From positions 1,426,001-1,490,000 of the forward strand of contig NC_014306.1 in the NCBI RefSeq assembly GCF_000196615.1: a DNA stretch of 64,000 nucleotides. The letters are read 5' to 3'. Under the pieces are notes generated by a model that worked only from the letters and a program-made list of their open reading frames with translations, was not told the origin of the DNA and ran no database searches. The translations under genes and the position numbers were made by a program. Of the stretch, positions 1 through 9,585 are shown piece by piece; the first letter of the stretch is position 1; every line of letters begins with the position of its first letter. This stretch comes from Erwinia billingiae Eb661 (GTDB taxonomy: Bacteria > Pseudomonadota > Gammaproteobacteria > Enterobacterales > Enterobacteriaceae).

Positions 1-444
1 CATCGCCAGACCGGCATTCTTCTGGCCTGATGGCAGCGACTGGATCGCCGCGCGAACCTGTTCGCACACGCGGGCGGCGGTAAACAGGCCGAGGCACAGC
101 ACCGAGCAAGTAAAGAACTGAATATTGGGATCCAGCTCGGATTTGAACCAGGTGCTAATGCTTTCAGGCAGCAGTTCAGGGATCACCAGATACCAGATAA
201 AGAATTGCACTATCAGCGGGATATTACGGAATAGCTCAACGTAACAGGTGCCGAGAGTGGAGAGCAGACGGTTGGGCACGGTGCGCAGAATACCAAACAG
301 CGAACCGACCAAAAGGGCGATAATCCACGCGCAGACTGACACAGCAATGGTGACCTGAAAGCCGGACCACAGCCACCCCAGATAGGTGGTATTACCGAAG
401 GGGGCCTGTTGCAGGAAAATACCCCAGTTCCAATCGATTGACAT
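1..444 (-). CDS. gltJ: Glutamate/aspartate ABC transporter permease GltJ (N-terminal part, cut by window edge)
   Basis: This is the inner-membrane permease subunit that, with GltK, GltL and the binding protein GltI, imports glutamate and aspartate. Only the first 148 codons lie in the window and the frame is open to base 1. The ATG at 442-444 follows a GGAG ribosome-binding site. The protein begins MSIDWNWGIFLQQAPFG and continues through hydrophobic segments of the His/Glu/Gln permease family, closely matching E. coli GltJ. It lies downstream of gltI on the same strand, separated by a ~200-nt gap holding a hairpin plus U-run, so gltJ is probably expressed by partial readthrough. Identity is seen in the sequence; the transport role is family knowledge. 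Confidence 0.95.
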   Translation of the reverse strand, partial: MSIDWNWGIFLQQAPFGNTTYLGWLWSGFQVTIAVSVCAWIIALLVGSLFGILRTVPNRLLSTLGTCYVELFRNIPLIVQFFIWYLVIPELLPESISTWFKSELDPNIQFFTCSVLCLGLFTAARVCEQVRAAIQSLPSGQKNAGLAM

Positions 445-460
445 AAATAACTCCGGAAGA

Positions 461-483
461 AAAAAAGGGTAGCGAAGCTACCC
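461..483 (-). terminator. Intrinsic terminator/attenuator between gltI and gltJ
   Basis: GGGTAGC, a three-base TTC loop and GCTACCC, followed by a run of six T on the minus strand. It should end part of the gltI transcript before gltJ and would form the 3' end of the SroC-like RNA. Confidence 0.8.
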
Positions 484-618
484 TGAAGATTGATGAGAGG
501 CTCATTTGCACGTTATGGGGAACGACCACTTCGTACCTTTGCCTGACTATCCGGATGTGTGTTCCGGATGATTCAGGCTGTTGTCTGTCCGAGCCTGTTT
601 TCAACAATCATAGGGCAA
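461..618 (-). ncRNA. sroC: SroC-like sRNA from the gltI-gltJ intergenic region
   Basis: In E. coli and Salmonella the gltI-gltJ intergenic RNA is processed into SroC, a sponge RNA that pairs with and destabilises GcvB. The same interval here is about 200 nt, has no gene, and ends on the minus strand in a perfect 7-bp hairpin (GGGTAGC/GCTACCC, 467-483) followed by six U. An internal imperfect hairpin (ATCCGG...CCGGAT) precedes it. The 3' end is well fixed by the terminator. The 5' end is estimated from the ~150-160-nt family length. Position and terminator are seen; SroC identity is inferred from synteny. Confidence 0.6.
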
Positions 619-643
619 CCAGCGGTCACCCTTATTTTCATTA

Positions 644-1546
644 TTAGTTCAGTGCCTTGTCATTTGGCGTTTTGAATGTCGCTTTCATGTCGTCAGACAG
701 GGCGAAGTTCATGTTGAGGTTTTTTGGTGGGATCGGGTTGCTGAACCACTTATCAAACCACTTCGACGCTTCACCTGAGGTCTGCGCTTTCGCAATGGTG
801 TCATCCATCAGCTGTTTGAAGCCGGCGTCGTCTTTACGCAGCATACAGCCGTAAGCTTCTTTCGACTGCGGCGTACCCACGATCACCCAGTTATCAGGTT
901 TTTTAGCTTTAGCACGTTCGCCAGCCAGCAGGGCATCATCCATCATAAAGGCAACGGCACGACCACTTTCCAGCGTACGGAAGGAGTCGCCATGGTCTTT
1001 GGCGCTGATGATGCGCATGTCCATTTTCTTCTCATCATTCAGCTTGTTCAGCAGAATTTCGGAAGTGGTACCTGAAGTGACGACAACCGTTTTGCCTTTC
1101 AGATCCGGGAAGTCTTTAATCGGGCTGCCTTTCTTCACCAGCAAACGGGTGCCGATAACAAAGATAGTGTCCGAGAAAGCGGCCTGTTTCTGGCGCTCAA
1201 GGTTGTTGGTGGTTGAACCACACTCAAAATCGTAGGTGCCGTTTTGCAACAGTGGAATACGGTTCTGTGAGGTGACCGGCAGCATTTTCACCTGCAGATC
1301 GGGTTTGTTCAGTTTGGCTTTGATCGCGGCCACGATGGCGTTGGAATAATCCTGCGAGTAGCCGACCACTTTTTGCTGATTATCGTAGTAAGAGAAAGGA
1401 ACAGAAGACTCACGGTGTCCCACGACAATGACGCCATTTTTAGCGATTTTGTCTAACGTGGGAGATTGTGATGCATCTTCTGCATGGGCGATACCGGATG
1501 CAAGGCCAGCCAGTGCCAGGCACAAGCCTAATTTCCGTAATTTCAT
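644..1546 (-). CDS. gltI: Periplasmic glutamate/aspartate-binding protein GltI
   Basis: The solute-binding protein of the GltIJKL importer captures glutamate/aspartate in the periplasm. The ATG at 1544-1546 (MKLRKLG) is chosen because an AAGGAG site lies six bases upstream; an upstream TTG at 1552 in the same frame overlaps the ideal spacing and is less likely. The 300-residue product has a signal peptide (basic start, LALAGLASGIAHA cleavage region near residue 23) and then the conserved binding-protein fold: VVGHRESSVPFSYYD near the N-terminus, ECGSTTNN, and a GTTSE ligand loop. It ends NDKALN as in E. coli. It is first in the operon with gltJ downstream. Confidence 0.97.
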   Translation of the reverse strand: MKLRKLGLCLALAGLASGIAHAEDASQSPTLDKIAKNGVIVVGHRESSVPFSYYDNQQKVVGYSQDYSNAIVAAIKAKLNKPDLQVKMLPVTSQNRIPLLQNGTYDFECGSTTNNLERQKQAAFSDTIFVIGTRLLVKKGSPIKDFPDLKGKTVVVTSGTTSEILLNKLNDEKKMDMRIISAKDHGDSFRTLESGRAVAFMMDDALLAGERAKAKKPDNWVIVGTPQSKEAYGCMLRKDDAGFKQLMDDTIAKAQTSGEASKWFDKWFSNPIPPKNLNMNFALSDDMKATFKTPNDKALN

Positions 1547-1920
1547 CTCCAACTCCTTCGTTTAATGGCGTCATAAAATTGCGCCGATTGTGATGTTATG
1601 TTTATTAACTGCTGCTTTTCTTTTTATACCAGGACGTAATCGCCCCCTGAATAGTCATAACATAGCCGAATGTTAAAACGATGAAACAAGAAAGTTTCTT
1701 TTTTGCGAAGCGTGCCGCACCAAATAAAGGCATTGTTAAAAACAATGCTCCGCCCTGGGGCAATGATTGAGCCACAATGGTGCGGAAACGCTTATGCAAG
1801 GCTTTATGCAGACTAATCAGCGAGTTCGCTGGTAATGTTTTGCAATCGTCGTGCCAAAATGTTTTTTGTGAAACAGTTAGCAGCAGGATCTGCTTGTAGA
1901 TGCAGGAGCAGGAGAAGGGC
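1547..1920. other. gltI upstream non-coding region
   Basis: About 375 bases between gltI and the lnt terminator should hold the gltI promoter (minus strand). The region is AT-rich near gltI. A 105-codon open frame at 1605-1922 looks non-coding (no ribosome-binding site, atypical composition, no recognised family). I see no convincing sigma-54 or NtrC site; two isolated GGTGC/GCACC half-sites occur near 1720 and 1780 only. Confidence 0.5.
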
Positions 1921-1953
1921 AAAAAAAAACGCCGAACCCAAAGGTTCAGCGTT
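1921..1953 (-). terminator. Intrinsic terminator of the lnt operon
   Basis: AACGCTGAACC and GGTTCGGCGTT form an 11-bp stem (one G-T type mismatch) around a short loop, followed by a long T-run on the minus strand. It lies 20 bases past the lnt stop. Confidence 0.85.
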
Positions 1954-1973
1954 TTAGTGTCGTGCTTTGACGC

Positions 1974-3506
1974 TTAACCGCGACGTCTGAAGCCGGTAAT
2001 CACCGCGCCCACTGCGAACAGCAGGGTGATGATCCACACAGGCCAGTTACCAAAACGCGCATAGGGCGTCAGGCCCTGAGTCGGCGTGATCTTGGTGGAA
2101 AGCACCGTCGCCTGGAATTGCGGGATCATCTCTTCGGCATCGCCATCAGCATTGATCACCGCCGTGACGCCGTTGTTGGTGTCACGCAGCAGTGGCCTGC
2201 CCAATTCCAGGGCACGCATCCGCGCCATCTGGAAATGCTGCCATGGGCCGATAGAGTGGCCGAACCACGCATCGTTGGAGATGGTCAGCAGGAAGTCAGT
2301 ATCCGGTCGGAAATTATCCCTGACCTGCTGACCCAACACGATCTCATAACAGATAGCCGCGGTCAGATTGTAGCCGGCCACCTTTAACTGAGGCTGAATA
2401 TAGGCGCCACGGCTGAAGGAGGACATCGGTAAATCGAATAAGGGTGCCAGAGGACGCAGCAGCGCTTCCATTGGAACAAACTCGCCAAATGGCACCAGAT
2501 GGTTTTTCTGGTAACGATTCGGGCTGAAGTAGTCGTAAGGCTCATCGCCGCCGAGCACAATAATCGAGTTGTAATCGTGGTAACGATTCTGTTCCAGACG
2601 CGAATCCACAATCCCGGTGATCAGGCTACTGCCGTGTGCCCGCAGTTCTTCATCCAGAGATTTCAGGAACGGCTGCTGGTTAGATTCCAGATCGGGAATA
2701 GCGGATTCAGGCCAGATAATAATCGGCGCTTTGCCGACGTAAGGCCGACTGAGTGAGGTATAGGTTTTCAGCGAGTTGATCAGCTGATTCGGATCCCACT
2801 TCATCGACTGCGGAATGTTGCCCTGAACCAGCGCAATATTCACTTCACGCTCGGGCATGGGCTGATACCAGCTAATCTGACGCAGCGGCCATGGAAGCAC
2901 CAGCAGCGCCAGCGCGATAACACCGGCGACCCAGTGACGTTTTACCGCCGCAAACACCGCCAGCCCGGAGATAACCATCAACGCGAAGGTAATGCCTTCA
3001 ACACCAAATAGCGGTCCCAGACCTTTCAGCGGTCCATCAATCTGGCTGTAACCAAACTGTAGCCATGGGAAACCGGTCAGGATCCACCCGCGCAGGAACT
3101 CGGTGATCTGCCATAAAACCGGCGCAGCAACCACCAGCCGAACCAGCGAGGTTTTTGGGAATAAGCGGTTAAGCAGGGCGGCAAACAGTAGGGTGAACAG
3201 CGACAGATACGCCGCCAGCAGCACCACCAGGAACACGTTGACCGGCCCCGGCATGCCACCAAAGGTGGCGATACTGACATAGACCCAGTTTATGCCGCTA
3301 CCAAACAGCCCCATGCCCCAGACAAAACCAATCGCCGTCGCCTGACGGGTAGAGCGGTTGAGGGTCAGCGCCAGCAAACCGGCCAATGACAGCAGTGCAG
3401 CAGGCCAAAAATCATAAGGTGAGAACGACAGGGTGCCAAGGGCACCCGTTATCAGCGCTAAAAGCAGGCGAACCCGCTGGCGCTGGTACAGTGAGGCAAT
3501 AGCCAT
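1974..3506 (-). CDS. lnt: Apolipoprotein N-acyltransferase Lnt
   Basis: This inner-membrane enzyme transfers the third acyl chain from phospholipid to the N-terminal cysteine of apolipoproteins, the last step of lipoprotein maturation before Lol sorting. The 510-residue product starts at ATG 3504-3506 ([13 protein letters not shown]); the open frame extends 49 codons further upstream, but that part overlaps corC and lacks homology. N-terminal multi-pass membrane region (about 200 residues), then a periplasmic nitrilase-like domain with the catalytic triad visible: Glu in IIWPESAI, Lys in [11 protein letters not shown], Cys in AAICYEIV. One further C-terminal hydrophobic segment. It is seven bases downstream of corC, in an operon. 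Confidence 0.97.
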   Translation of the reverse strand: MAIASLYQRQRVRLLLALITGALGTLSFSPYDFWPAALLSLAGLLALTLNRSTRQATAIGFVWGMGLFGSGINWVYVSIATFGGMPGPVNVFLVVLLAAYLSLFTLLFAALLNRLFPKTSLVRLVVAAPVLWQITEFLRGWILTGFPWLQFGYSQIDGPLKGLGPLFGVEGITFALMVISGLAVFAAVKRHWVAGVIALALLVLPWPLRQISWYQPMPEREVNIALVQGNIPQSMKWDPNQLINSLKTYTSLSRPYVGKAPIIIWPESAIPDLESNQQPFLKSLDEELRAHGSSLITGIVDSRLEQNRYHDYNSIIVLGGDEPYDYFSPNRYQKNHLVPFGEFVPMEALLRPLAPLFDLPMSSFSRGAYIQPQLKVAGYNLTAAICYEIVLGQQVRDNFRPDTDFLLTISNDAWFGHSIGPWQHFQMARMRALELGRPLLRDTNNGVTAVINADGDAEEMIPQFQATVLSTKITPTQGLTPYARFGNWPVWIITLLFAVGAVITGFRRRG

Positions 3507-3513
3507 AAGAAAA

Positions 3514-4392
3514 TTATTCTTCCAGTATCGGTTGCGGCGCGTTTTCCGGAATTCTGACGTGGACCTGAATGATGCGGCGGCTGTCGGCCATAGCGACCTT
3601 GAACTGATAGCCATCGATCTCAATGCTCTCCCCGCGGGCAGGCAAATGACCAAAGGCCTGCATCACCAGACCGCCGATAGTGTCGACCTCTTCATCGCTG
3701 AAGCTGGTTTCAAACACGTCATTGAAGTCTTCAATCGGCGTGAGCGCACGAATGGTGTAGGTATGACGACTCAGCTGGCGGATATCACGATCTTCTTCAT
3801 CGTCATACTCATCTTCGATTTCGCCAACGATCAGCTCCAGAATATCCTCAATGGTGACCAGTCCTGAGACGCCGCCGAATTCATCGATCACAATCGCCAT
3901 ATGGTAGCGTTGGGAACGGAACTCTTTCAGCATGCGGTCAACGCGCTTGCTCTCAGGCACCACGACCGCCTGACGCAGCACTTTTTCGACGCTGAACGGG
4001 GACGATCCGCTGCTCATAAACGGCAGCAAATCTTTAGCCATCAGAATGCCTTCAACATGATCTTTGTCTTCGCTGATCACCGGGTAACGGGAATGGGCGG
4101 ATTCAATGATCACGTCCAGGCACTCTTCCAGTGACTGATTGCGCTTCAGGGTTACCATCTGCGAGCGGGGGATCATGATGTCGCGCACGCGCTGCTCGGC
4201 AATATCCATCACGCCTTCAAGCATGTCGCGCGTGTCCGGATCGATCAGATCGTTCTGTTCGGAATCGCGGATCAGCTCCAGCAGTTCGTCGCGGTTTTTT
4301 GGCTCACCGTGGAACAGCTGATTGAGGATAAGGGTGAAAAATCCCTTTTTGGTACTGGGACTGTCGTTGTTCTGTGAATGGTCATCGCTCAT
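3514..4392 (-). CDS. corC: CorC/YbeX, CBS-domain protein linked to Mg/Co efflux and ribosome homeostasis
   Basis: A 292-residue protein, the same length as E. coli YbeX/CorC. It has a short acidic N-terminus, a conserved [24 protein letters not shown] entry into a pair of CBS domains (about residues 65-190, ending [21 protein letters not shown]), and a C-terminal CorC_HlyC domain ([19 protein letters not shown]). No membrane segments, so it is cytosolic or peripheral. The family is tied to Mg2+/Co2+ efflux with CorA, and in E. coli ybeX also to ribosome assembly, which fits its ybeY/ybeZ neighbours. A 90-base gap separates it from ybeY upstream. The exact biochemical role is unsettled in the family. 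Confidence 0.95.
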   Translation of the reverse strand: MSDDHSQNNDSPSTKKGFFTLILNQLFHGEPKNRDELLELIRDSEQNDLIDPDTRDMLEGVMDIAEQRVRDIMIPRSQMVTLKRNQSLEECLDVIIESAHSRYPVISEDKDHVEGILMAKDLLPFMSSGSSPFSVEKVLRQAVVVPESKRVDRMLKEFRSQRYHMAIVIDEFGGVSGLVTIEDILELIVGEIEDEYDDEEDRDIRQLSRHTYTIRALTPIEDFNDVFETSFSDEEVDTIGGLVMQAFGHLPARGESIEIDGYQFKVAMADSRRIIQVHVRIPENAPQPILEE

Positions 4393-4482
4393 GGCGTTTT
4401 GGTTTGGTCACTCTTGTCATGTGTTGGGGTATCCCTGCCTGCCGGTTGCACAGGCCAGGGACATATCAGGCCAGCGGCCTGC

Positions 4483-4956
4483 TTAGGGTAACTCTTTCTC
4501 CGAAATGTACGGATCGTCATAACCAAGAGCAAGCATTATCTCGGTCTCGATCGATTCCATCTCGTCAGCTTCGTCGTCTTCAATATGGTCATAGCCCAGT
4601 AAATGCAGACTGCCATGCACCACCATATGAGCCCAGTGTGCCAGTACCGGCTTCTCCTGCTCGGCCGCTTCTTTCTCCACCACCTGGCGACAAATAATCA
4701 GGTCGCCCAGCAGCGGAAGCTCAATCCCCGGCGGGGCTTCGAACGGAAAAGAGAGCACATTGGTCGGTTTATCTTTGCCGCGATAGGTGTGATTCAGCTC
4801 ATGGCTTTCAGCTTCATCCACCACGCGCACCGTGACTTCGCTCTCTTCCTGGAACTGCGGCAAAACCGCTTCCAGCCAGCGACGAAAATCAGATTCTGCC
4901 GGTAAGCCGGCGGGTTTTTCGCAGGCAAGTTGTAAATCGAGAATTACGGTGCTCAT
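4483..4956 (-). CDS. ybeY: Endoribonuclease YbeY, rRNA maturation factor
   Basis: A zinc-dependent single-strand endoribonuclease involved in 16S rRNA 3'-end maturation and 70S quality control. The 157-residue product carries the diagnostic metal-binding motif [11 protein letters not shown] (three His) near residue 115, preceded by the conserved TNVLSFPFE and GDLIICRQV segments. The ATG overlaps the ybeZ stop by four bases (4953-4956), indicating translational coupling with the upstream PhoH-like ATPase, its known partner. Confidence 0.97.
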   Translation of the reverse strand: MSTVILDLQLACEKPAGLPAESDFRRWLEAVLPQFQEESEVTVRVVDEAESHELNHTYRGKDKPTNVLSFPFEAPPGIELPLLGDLIICRQVVEKEAAEQEKPVLAHWAHMVVHGSLHLLGYDHIEDDEADEMESIETEIMLALGYDDPYISEKELP

Positions 4957-6014
4957 TTCTGCTCCTGCGCAGCCTGTTGCAGGGCCAGCGCGTCACGTTT
5001 GCGCTCTTCTGCCTGCGCATCACGCCGTTTTTGATCGGCGGCTTCCCAGGCTTCATAAGCAACAACCACTCTCGCCACCACCGGGTGACGGACCACATCT
5101 TCACTGTGGAAGAAGTTAAAGCTGATCTCTTCTACACCGGAAAGCACTTCAATCGCATGACGCAGGCCAGACTTAAGGTTACGCGGCAGGTCAATTTGCG
5201 TGACGTCGCCGGTAATCACCGCTTTGGAGTTGAAGCCAATACGGGTCAGGAACATCTTCATCTGTTCGATGGTGGTGTTCTGGCTCTCATCGAGAATGAT
5301 AAAAGCATCGTTCAGGGTACGACCACGCATATAGGCCAGCGGGGCGACCTCAATCACGTTACGTTCGATCAGTTTCTCGACGCGCTCGAAGCCCAGCATT
5401 TCAAACAGTGCATCATAAAGCGGGCGCAGATAGGGATCGACCTTCTGGCTTAAATCGCCCGGCAGGAATCCGAGCTTTTCGCCCGCTTCCACTGCCGGAC
5501 GCGTCAGCATGATGCGGCGCACTTCCTGGCGCTCCAGCGCATCGACCGCTGCCGCCACGGCCAGATAGGTTTTCCCTGTTCCCGCCGGGCCGATGCCGAA
5601 GGTGATATCGTGGTCGAGCACGTTGGCGACATATTGCGCCTGGTTTTGCGTGCGGGGCTTGATCACGCCACGCTTGGTCTTGATATTGACCGACTTGCCG
5701 AACTCCGGAATGCTCTCGGCACTTTGCTCCAGCACGCGGCTCTCTTTAATCGCCAGGTGAATTTGCTCAGGGTCGATATCCGGGATATGGCCACGCACCG
5801 GCGCGGTGTCCACATACAGGTCGCGCAGGATCCGCGCCGCGGCGTCAACAATCAGCGCTTTACCCACCAGCTTAAAGGCGTTGTCACGGCGGTTGATCTC
5901 AATCCCCAGACGGCGCTCAAGCTGTTTGATGTTGTCATCAAAGGGACCACACAGGCTCAGCAGGCGGGTGTTGTCTGTTGGCTCTAACGTAATTTCGCGT
6001 GTTTCAATATTCAA
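4953..6014 (-). CDS. ybeZ: PhoH-family ATPase YbeZ
   Basis: A 353-residue PhoH-like P-loop NTPase that works with YbeY in RNA metabolism. Walker A is [11 protein letters not shown] (about residue 145) and Walker B IILDESQN, followed by the [20 protein letters not shown] sensor region typical of PhoH. The N-terminal ~110 residues form a KH-like region. The charged C-terminus ([14 protein letters not shown]) is a few residues longer than in E. coli (346). ATG at 6012-6014. A 210-base gap separates it from miaB, with a weak heat-shock-like promoter candidate within it. Confidence 0.96.
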   Translation of the reverse strand: MNIETREITLEPTDNTRLLSLCGPFDDNIKQLERRLGIEINRRDNAFKLVGKALIVDAAARILRDLYVDTAPVRGHIPDIDPEQIHLAIKESRVLEQSAESIPEFGKSVNIKTKRGVIKPRTQNQAQYVANVLDHDITFGIGPAGTGKTYLAVAAAVDALERQEVRRIMLTRPAVEAGEKLGFLPGDLSQKVDPYLRPLYDALFEMLGFERVEKLIERNVIEVAPLAYMRGRTLNDAFIILDESQNTTIEQMKMFLTRIGFNSKAVITGDVTQIDLPRNLKSGLRHAIEVLSGVEEISFNFFHSEDVVRHPVVARVVVAYEAWEAADQKRRDAQAEERKRDALALQQAAQEQK

Positions 6015-6139
6015 ACTAATCCTTTGGGTCGCTCAGGGCCAGTTGAGGAGAATAATCAGAGGCTATCAACGCCTTCGGGTGCCGGGCCATAACGAAAGTA
6101 TTTATGGCGCAACCGAAAGGCGCAAGCACTGAAGGAGAT

Positions 6140-6166
6140 ATTTGGGCTCCGCTTGCGGAAAGCAAG
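6140..6166 (-). promoter_or_regulatory. Possible sigma-32-type promoter for ybeZYX-lnt
   Basis: On the minus strand CTTGCTT, 13 bases, then CCCAAAT resembles the heat-shock consensus CTTGAAA / CCCATnT (about 5/7 and 6/7). In E. coli this operon is heat-inducible, which is why I looked here. The match is modest and the transcription start is not known. Confidence 0.3.
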
Positions 6167-6224
6167 GGTAAGCCGATGATTTGTTGCGGCGAACCTGCGA
6201 GGCCCGCCGCAATTATTCGCGGGT

Positions 6225-7649
6225 TCAAGGCTGGAAAGTCCCGACGCCAAGCTCATTTTCTTTGCGTGTGCGGGCAATCACGGCTGACGGGGTCTCAACC
6301 GAACGCAGGGTCATCTGTTCTTCTTTCAGCACCACCACGCCGCGCATTGAGTTGGTATGAACCTCGACGATTTCAACATCGACGAACTTACCAATCATCT
6401 CTGGCGTTCCTTCGAAGTTCACCACACGGTTACATTCGGTGCGTCCGGCCAGCTCCATCACGTTTCTGCGCGACAGTCTTTCCACCAGGATACGCTGAAC
6501 GGTGCCCAACTTACTGCGGCTCCAGTTCATCACCTGCTGGTTAATGCGCTGCTGCAGCAGCCACAGGCGCTCTTTTTTCTCTTCATCACTGACGTCGTCC
6601 GGCAAATCGGCAGCCGGGGTGCCTGGACGGGCAGAGTAGATAAAGCTGAAGCTGGTATCGAAGTTGATTTCGCCAATCAGCTTCATGGTTTGCTCGAAGT
6701 CCTGCTGGGTTTCACCAGGGAAGCCGATAATAAAGTCCGAACTCATCTGCATCGCCGGGCGCGCAGCCAGCAGCTTACGGATGGTGGACTTGTACTCCAG
6801 CGCAGTATGGGAGCGCTTCATCAACGTCAGAATGCGGTCCGAACCACTTTGCACCGGCAGATGCAGGAAGCTCACCAGCTCTGGCGTATCACGATAGACA
6901 TCAATAATGTCGTCGGTGAATTCAATCGGGTGGCTGGTGGTGAAACGAATGCGGTCAATGCCATCAATCGCGGCAACCAGACGCAGCAGATCGGCGAACG
7001 AGCAGATGTCGCCGTCGAACGTTTCGCCACGATAGGCATTCACGTTCTGGCCAAGCAGGTTGACCTCACGGACGCCCTGAGACGCCAGCTGAGCGATTTC
7101 AAACAGAATGTCGTCGCTTGGACGGCTGACCTCTTCGCCACGCGTGTACGGCACCACGCAGAAGGTACAGTATTTGTTGCAGCCTTCCATGATCGACACA
7201 AAAGCCGACGGGCCATCGGCGCGCGGCTCTGGCAGACGGTCAAACTTCTCAATTTCCGGGAAGCTGATATCAACGACCGGGCTTTTGGTGCCTTTCACGG
7301 TGTTGATCATTTCAGGCAGGCGGTGCAGCGTCTGCGGGCCAAACACGATGTCGACACAGGGCGCACGCTGGCGAATCAGATCGCCTTCCTGTGACGCCAC
7401 GCAGCCACCGACGCCGATCACCAGGTCAGGATTTTTCTCTTTCAGCAGTTTCCAGCGCCCAAGCTGATGGAACACTTTTTCCTGCGCCTTTTCACGAATA
7501 GAACAGGTATTGAGCAGCAGGACATCGGCCTCTTCAGCAACCTCTGTCAGGGTGTAGCCATGCGTGCTGTTTAACAGGTCCGCCATTTTTGATGAATCAT
7601 ATTCATTCATCTGGCAGCCCCAGGTTTTAATAAGAAGTTTTTTTGTCAT
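6225..7649 (-). CDS. miaB: tRNA-2-methylthio-N6-dimethylallyladenosine synthase MiaB
   Basis: A radical-SAM methylthiotransferase converting i6A37 to ms2i6A37 in tRNAs that read UNN codons. The 474-residue protein starts [19 protein letters not shown] at 7649, exactly the E. coli length; the open frame runs 33 codons further upstream without homology. It has an N-terminal UPF0004 domain with three cluster Cys ([21 protein letters not shown]), a radical-SAM CxxxCxxC motif ([15 protein letters not shown]), and a C-terminal TRAM domain. It is divergent from ubiF with about 110 bases between, the same arrangement as in E. coli. Confidence 0.98.
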   Translation of the reverse strand: MTKKLLIKTWGCQMNEYDSSKMADLLNSTHGYTLTEVAEEADVLLLNTCSIREKAQEKVFHQLGRWKLLKEKNPDLVIGVGGCVASQEGDLIRQRAPCVDIVFGPQTLHRLPEMINTVKGTKSPVVDISFPEIEKFDRLPEPRADGPSAFVSIMEGCNKYCTFCVVPYTRGEEVSRPSDDILFEIAQLASQGVREVNLLGQNVNAYRGETFDGDICSFADLLRLVAAIDGIDRIRFTTSHPIEFTDDIIDVYRDTPELVSFLHLPVQSGSDRILTLMKRSHTALEYKSTIRKLLAARPAMQMSSDFIIGFPGETQQDFEQTMKLIGEINFDTSFSFIYSARPGTPAADLPDDVSDEEKKERLWLLQQRINQQVMNWSRSKLGTVQRILVERLSRRNVMELAGRTECNRVVNFEGTPEMIGKFVDVEIVEVHTNSMRGVVVLKEEQMTLRSVETPSAVIARTRKENELGVGTFQP

Positions 7650-7761
7650 CTGCTCGTAACCGCTAATAGGCCTGGAAAAATCCGGTACACTAAGGGTAAC
7701 AGAATTAGCCCTGGCAAGGCCAGGTGAAGGGCGTACGGATGGCCTCAAGGACAGGAATTAT

Positions 7762-8940
7762 ATGAGCGAAATAACGCAAAAATGGGATGTCACCGTGGTC
7801 GGTGGCGGAATGGTGGGTGCAGCTTTAGCCAGTGGGCTGGCCGCGCAGGGATTTAAGGTCGCGGTGCTGGAGCAACAGGAACCCGCAGAGTTTGATGCCA
7901 GCAGCAATCCGGATGTGCGGATCTCGGCGATTGGTGCCGCGTCTGTCGCGTTGCTGAAACAGCTGGACGTCTGGCCGTTGATACAAAGAATGCGCTGCAC
8001 CCCTTATCGCAAACTCGAAACCTGGGAGTGGCATACGGCGCAGGTAAGCTTTGATGCGCAGTCACTGGGGTTGCCCGAGCTGGGCTATATGGTTGAGAAC
8101 AGCGTATTGCAGCGGGCGTTGTGGCAACGTTTGCAGCAGCAGGGCGTGGAGTTGATTTCTCCGGCCAGATTGCAGGCGATGCAGCCTGGTAACGGCGGAT
8201 GGCAGTTAACCTTAGAGAATGGCGACAGGCTGTTGACGAAGTTGGTGGTGGGCGCGGACGGGGCCAACTCGCAGGTTCGCCAACTGGCGGGAATGGGGAT
8301 CCGTGGCTGGAATTACGCACAGTCCTGTATGTTGATCAGCGTGCGCTGTGAACAGGATGCGGGCGACTGCACCTGGCAGCAGTTCACGCCGGATGGCCCA
8401 CGGGCATTTCTTCCGTTGTTCGATCGCTGGGCATCGCTGGTCTGGTACGACAACCCGGCCAGAATACGCCAGCTTCAGGCGATGAATATGGCGCAGCTTG
8501 GCCAGCAGATCGCCACCCATTTCCCGGCGCGTCTGGGAAAGGTCACGCCGGTTTCGGCAGGCTCTTTCCCCCTGGTTCGCCGCCACGCCACGCGCTATGT
8601 GCTGCCGGGACTGGCGCTGGTCGGTGATGCCGCGCATACCATCAACCCGCTGGCCGGGCAGGGCGTTAATCTGGGCTATCGCGACGTGGATGCGCTGATT
8701 GATACGCTGGTGGCATCACGCGACCGCGCGGAAGACTGGGCATCGGAAGGGGTGCTCAAACGTTATCAACGTAAGCGTCAGAAAGATAATCTGCTGATGC
8801 AAAGTGGCATGGACCTGTTCTATTTCGCATTCAGCACGCCGGTTGCACCTTTACGGATTGTGCGTAACCTGGGGCTGATGGTGGCAGAACGTTCGGGCGT
8901 ATTGAAACGTCAGGCATTGAAGTACGCGCTGGGATTGTAA
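7762..8940 (+). CDS. ubiF: 3-demethoxyubiquinol 3-hydroxylase UbiF
   Basis: A FAD-dependent monooxygenase of aerobic ubiquinone synthesis, placing the hydroxyl that UbiG later methylates. The 392-residue protein shows the N-terminal dinucleotide-binding motif VVGGGMVGAALASGLA, the NADPH/FAD DG motif (VVGADGANSQVR, about residue 165), and the C-terminal FAD-ribose motif VGDAAHTINPLAGQGVNLGYRD. The ATG at 7762 is preceded by an AGGACAGGA site. It stands alone, divergent from miaB and convergent with the tRNA operon. Confidence 0.97.
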   Translation: MSEITQKWDVTVVGGGMVGAALASGLAAQGFKVAVLEQQEPAEFDASSNPDVRISAIGAASVALLKQLDVWPLIQRMRCTPYRKLETWEWHTAQVSFDAQSLGLPELGYMVENSVLQRALWQRLQQQGVELISPARLQAMQPGNGGWQLTLENGDRLLTKLVVGADGANSQVRQLAGMGIRGWNYAQSCMLISVRCEQDAGDCTWQQFTPDGPRAFLPLFDRWASLVWYDNPARIRQLQAMNMAQLGQQIATHFPARLGKVTPVSAGSFPLVRRHATRYVLPGLALVGDAAHTINPLAGQGVNLGYRDVDALIDTLVASRDRAEDWASEGVLKRYQRKRQKDNLLMQSGMDLFYFAFSTPVAPLRIVRNLGLMVAERSGVLKRQALKYALGL

Positions 8941-9027
8941 CTCTCGGGCGGGATTCATCGGGTGTGGTGGCAGGTTGTCACCACACCGTGCCGGTAACGT
9001 CATTGAGAAGATACACACGTCAGACGT

Positions 9028-9053
9028 AAAAAAGCCCGCGTTAGCGGGCTTCT
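9028..9053 (-). terminator. Intrinsic terminator of the seven-tRNA operon
   Basis: GCCCGCTAACGCGGGC followed by six T on the minus strand, just past the last tRNA-Gln. The same hairpin with TTCTTC on the plus strand may weakly end ubiF transcripts. Confidence 0.85.
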
Positions 9054-9061
9054 TCACTTAC

Positions 9062-9136
9062 TGGCTGGGGTGCAGGGATTCGAACCCCGGAATGCTGGTA
9101 TCAGAAACCAGTGCCTTACCGCTTGGCGACACCCCA
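9062..9136 (-). tRNA. glnX: tRNA-Gln (anticodon CTG)
   Basis: 75 nt including an encoded CCA, cloverleaf complete: acceptor TGGGGTG/CACCCCA, anticodon loop TTCTGAT (reads CAG), T loop GGTTCGAATCC. Last gene of the tRNA operon and identical in sequence to the copy at 9176-9250. Confidence 0.98.
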
Positions 9137-9175
9137 ATTAGGTGTTGCGATCTGCGCTGCAAATCGTCTTTTTTA

Positions 9176-9250
9176 TGGCTGGGGTGCAGGGATTCGAACC
9201 CCGGAATGCTGGTATCAGAAACCAGTGCCTTACCGCTTGGCGACACCCCA
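9176..9250 (-). tRNA. glnV: tRNA-Gln (anticodon CTG)
   Basis: 75 nt with encoded CCA, identical to the copy at 9062-9136 and corresponding in position to E. coli glnV, where amber suppressors (supE) arise. Sixth gene of the operon. Confidence 0.98.
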
Positions 9251-9257
9251 ATAAAAT

Positions 9258-9334
9258 TGGTGGCTACTACGGGAATCGAACCTGTGACCCCAGCATTATG
9301 AGTGCTGTGCTCTAACCAGCTGAGCTAAGTAGCC
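9258..9334 (-). tRNA. metU: tRNA-Met, elongator (anticodon CAT)
   Basis: 77 nt with encoded CCA and anticodon loop CTCATAA. Acceptor GGCTACT pairs with AGTAGCC. Its seventh acceptor pair is T-A, whereas the metT copy has G-C, a compensated difference. It lacks the unpaired first position of initiator tRNA, so it is the elongator type. Confidence 0.97.
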
Positions 9335-9375
9335 TAATTTTACTGCGTCTAACTGTACATCTTGTTCTTTCAGTC

Positions 9376-9450
9376 TGGCTGGGATACCTGGATTCGAACC
9401 AGGGAATGCCGGTATCAAAAACCGGTGCCTTACCGCTTGGCGATATCCCA
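9376..9450 (-). tRNA. glnW: tRNA-Gln (anticodon TTG)
   Basis: 75 nt with encoded CCA; anticodon loop TTTTGAT reads CAA/CAG. Acceptor TGGGATA/TATCCCA. Fourth gene of the operon; differs from glnU in the sixth acceptor pair (A-T against C-G... here TGGGATA versus TGGGGTA), again with pairing kept. Confidence 0.97.
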
Positions 9451-9487
9451 ATGTCCGTTTCAAAGCACAAAAACCATCAGAAAAAAC

Positions 9488-9562
9488 TGGCTGGGGTACC
9501 TGGATTCGAACCAGGGAATGCCGGTATCAAAAACCGGTGCCTTACCGCTTGGCGATACCCCA
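9488..9562 (-). tRNA. glnU: tRNA-Gln (anticodon TTG)
   Basis: 75 nt with encoded CCA, anticodon loop TTTTGAT, acceptor TGGGGTA/TACCCCA. Third gene of the operon. Confidence 0.97.
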
Positions 9563-9585
9563 TCCGTGCAAAACCGTTTTGGAAA

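Noticed and set aside
1700..1790. GGTGC/GCACC half-sites and GGCACGCTTCGC as NtrC/sigma-54 elements for gltI
   Set aside because: The half-sites are about 55 bases apart, and the GG-GC spacing is eight rather than ten, so the sigma-54 geometry fails.
1605..1922. 105-codon open frame upstream of gltI
   Set aside because: It has no ribosome-binding site, runs into the lnt terminator, has atypical composition and no recognisable family.
3507..3653. N-terminal extension of Lnt
   Set aside because: It overlaps corC, and homology begins only at the ATG at 3506.
6357..7394. 345-codon open frame antisense to miaB
   Set aside because: It is the mirror of a strongly conserved gene in a high-GC frame and has no independent homology or start signals.
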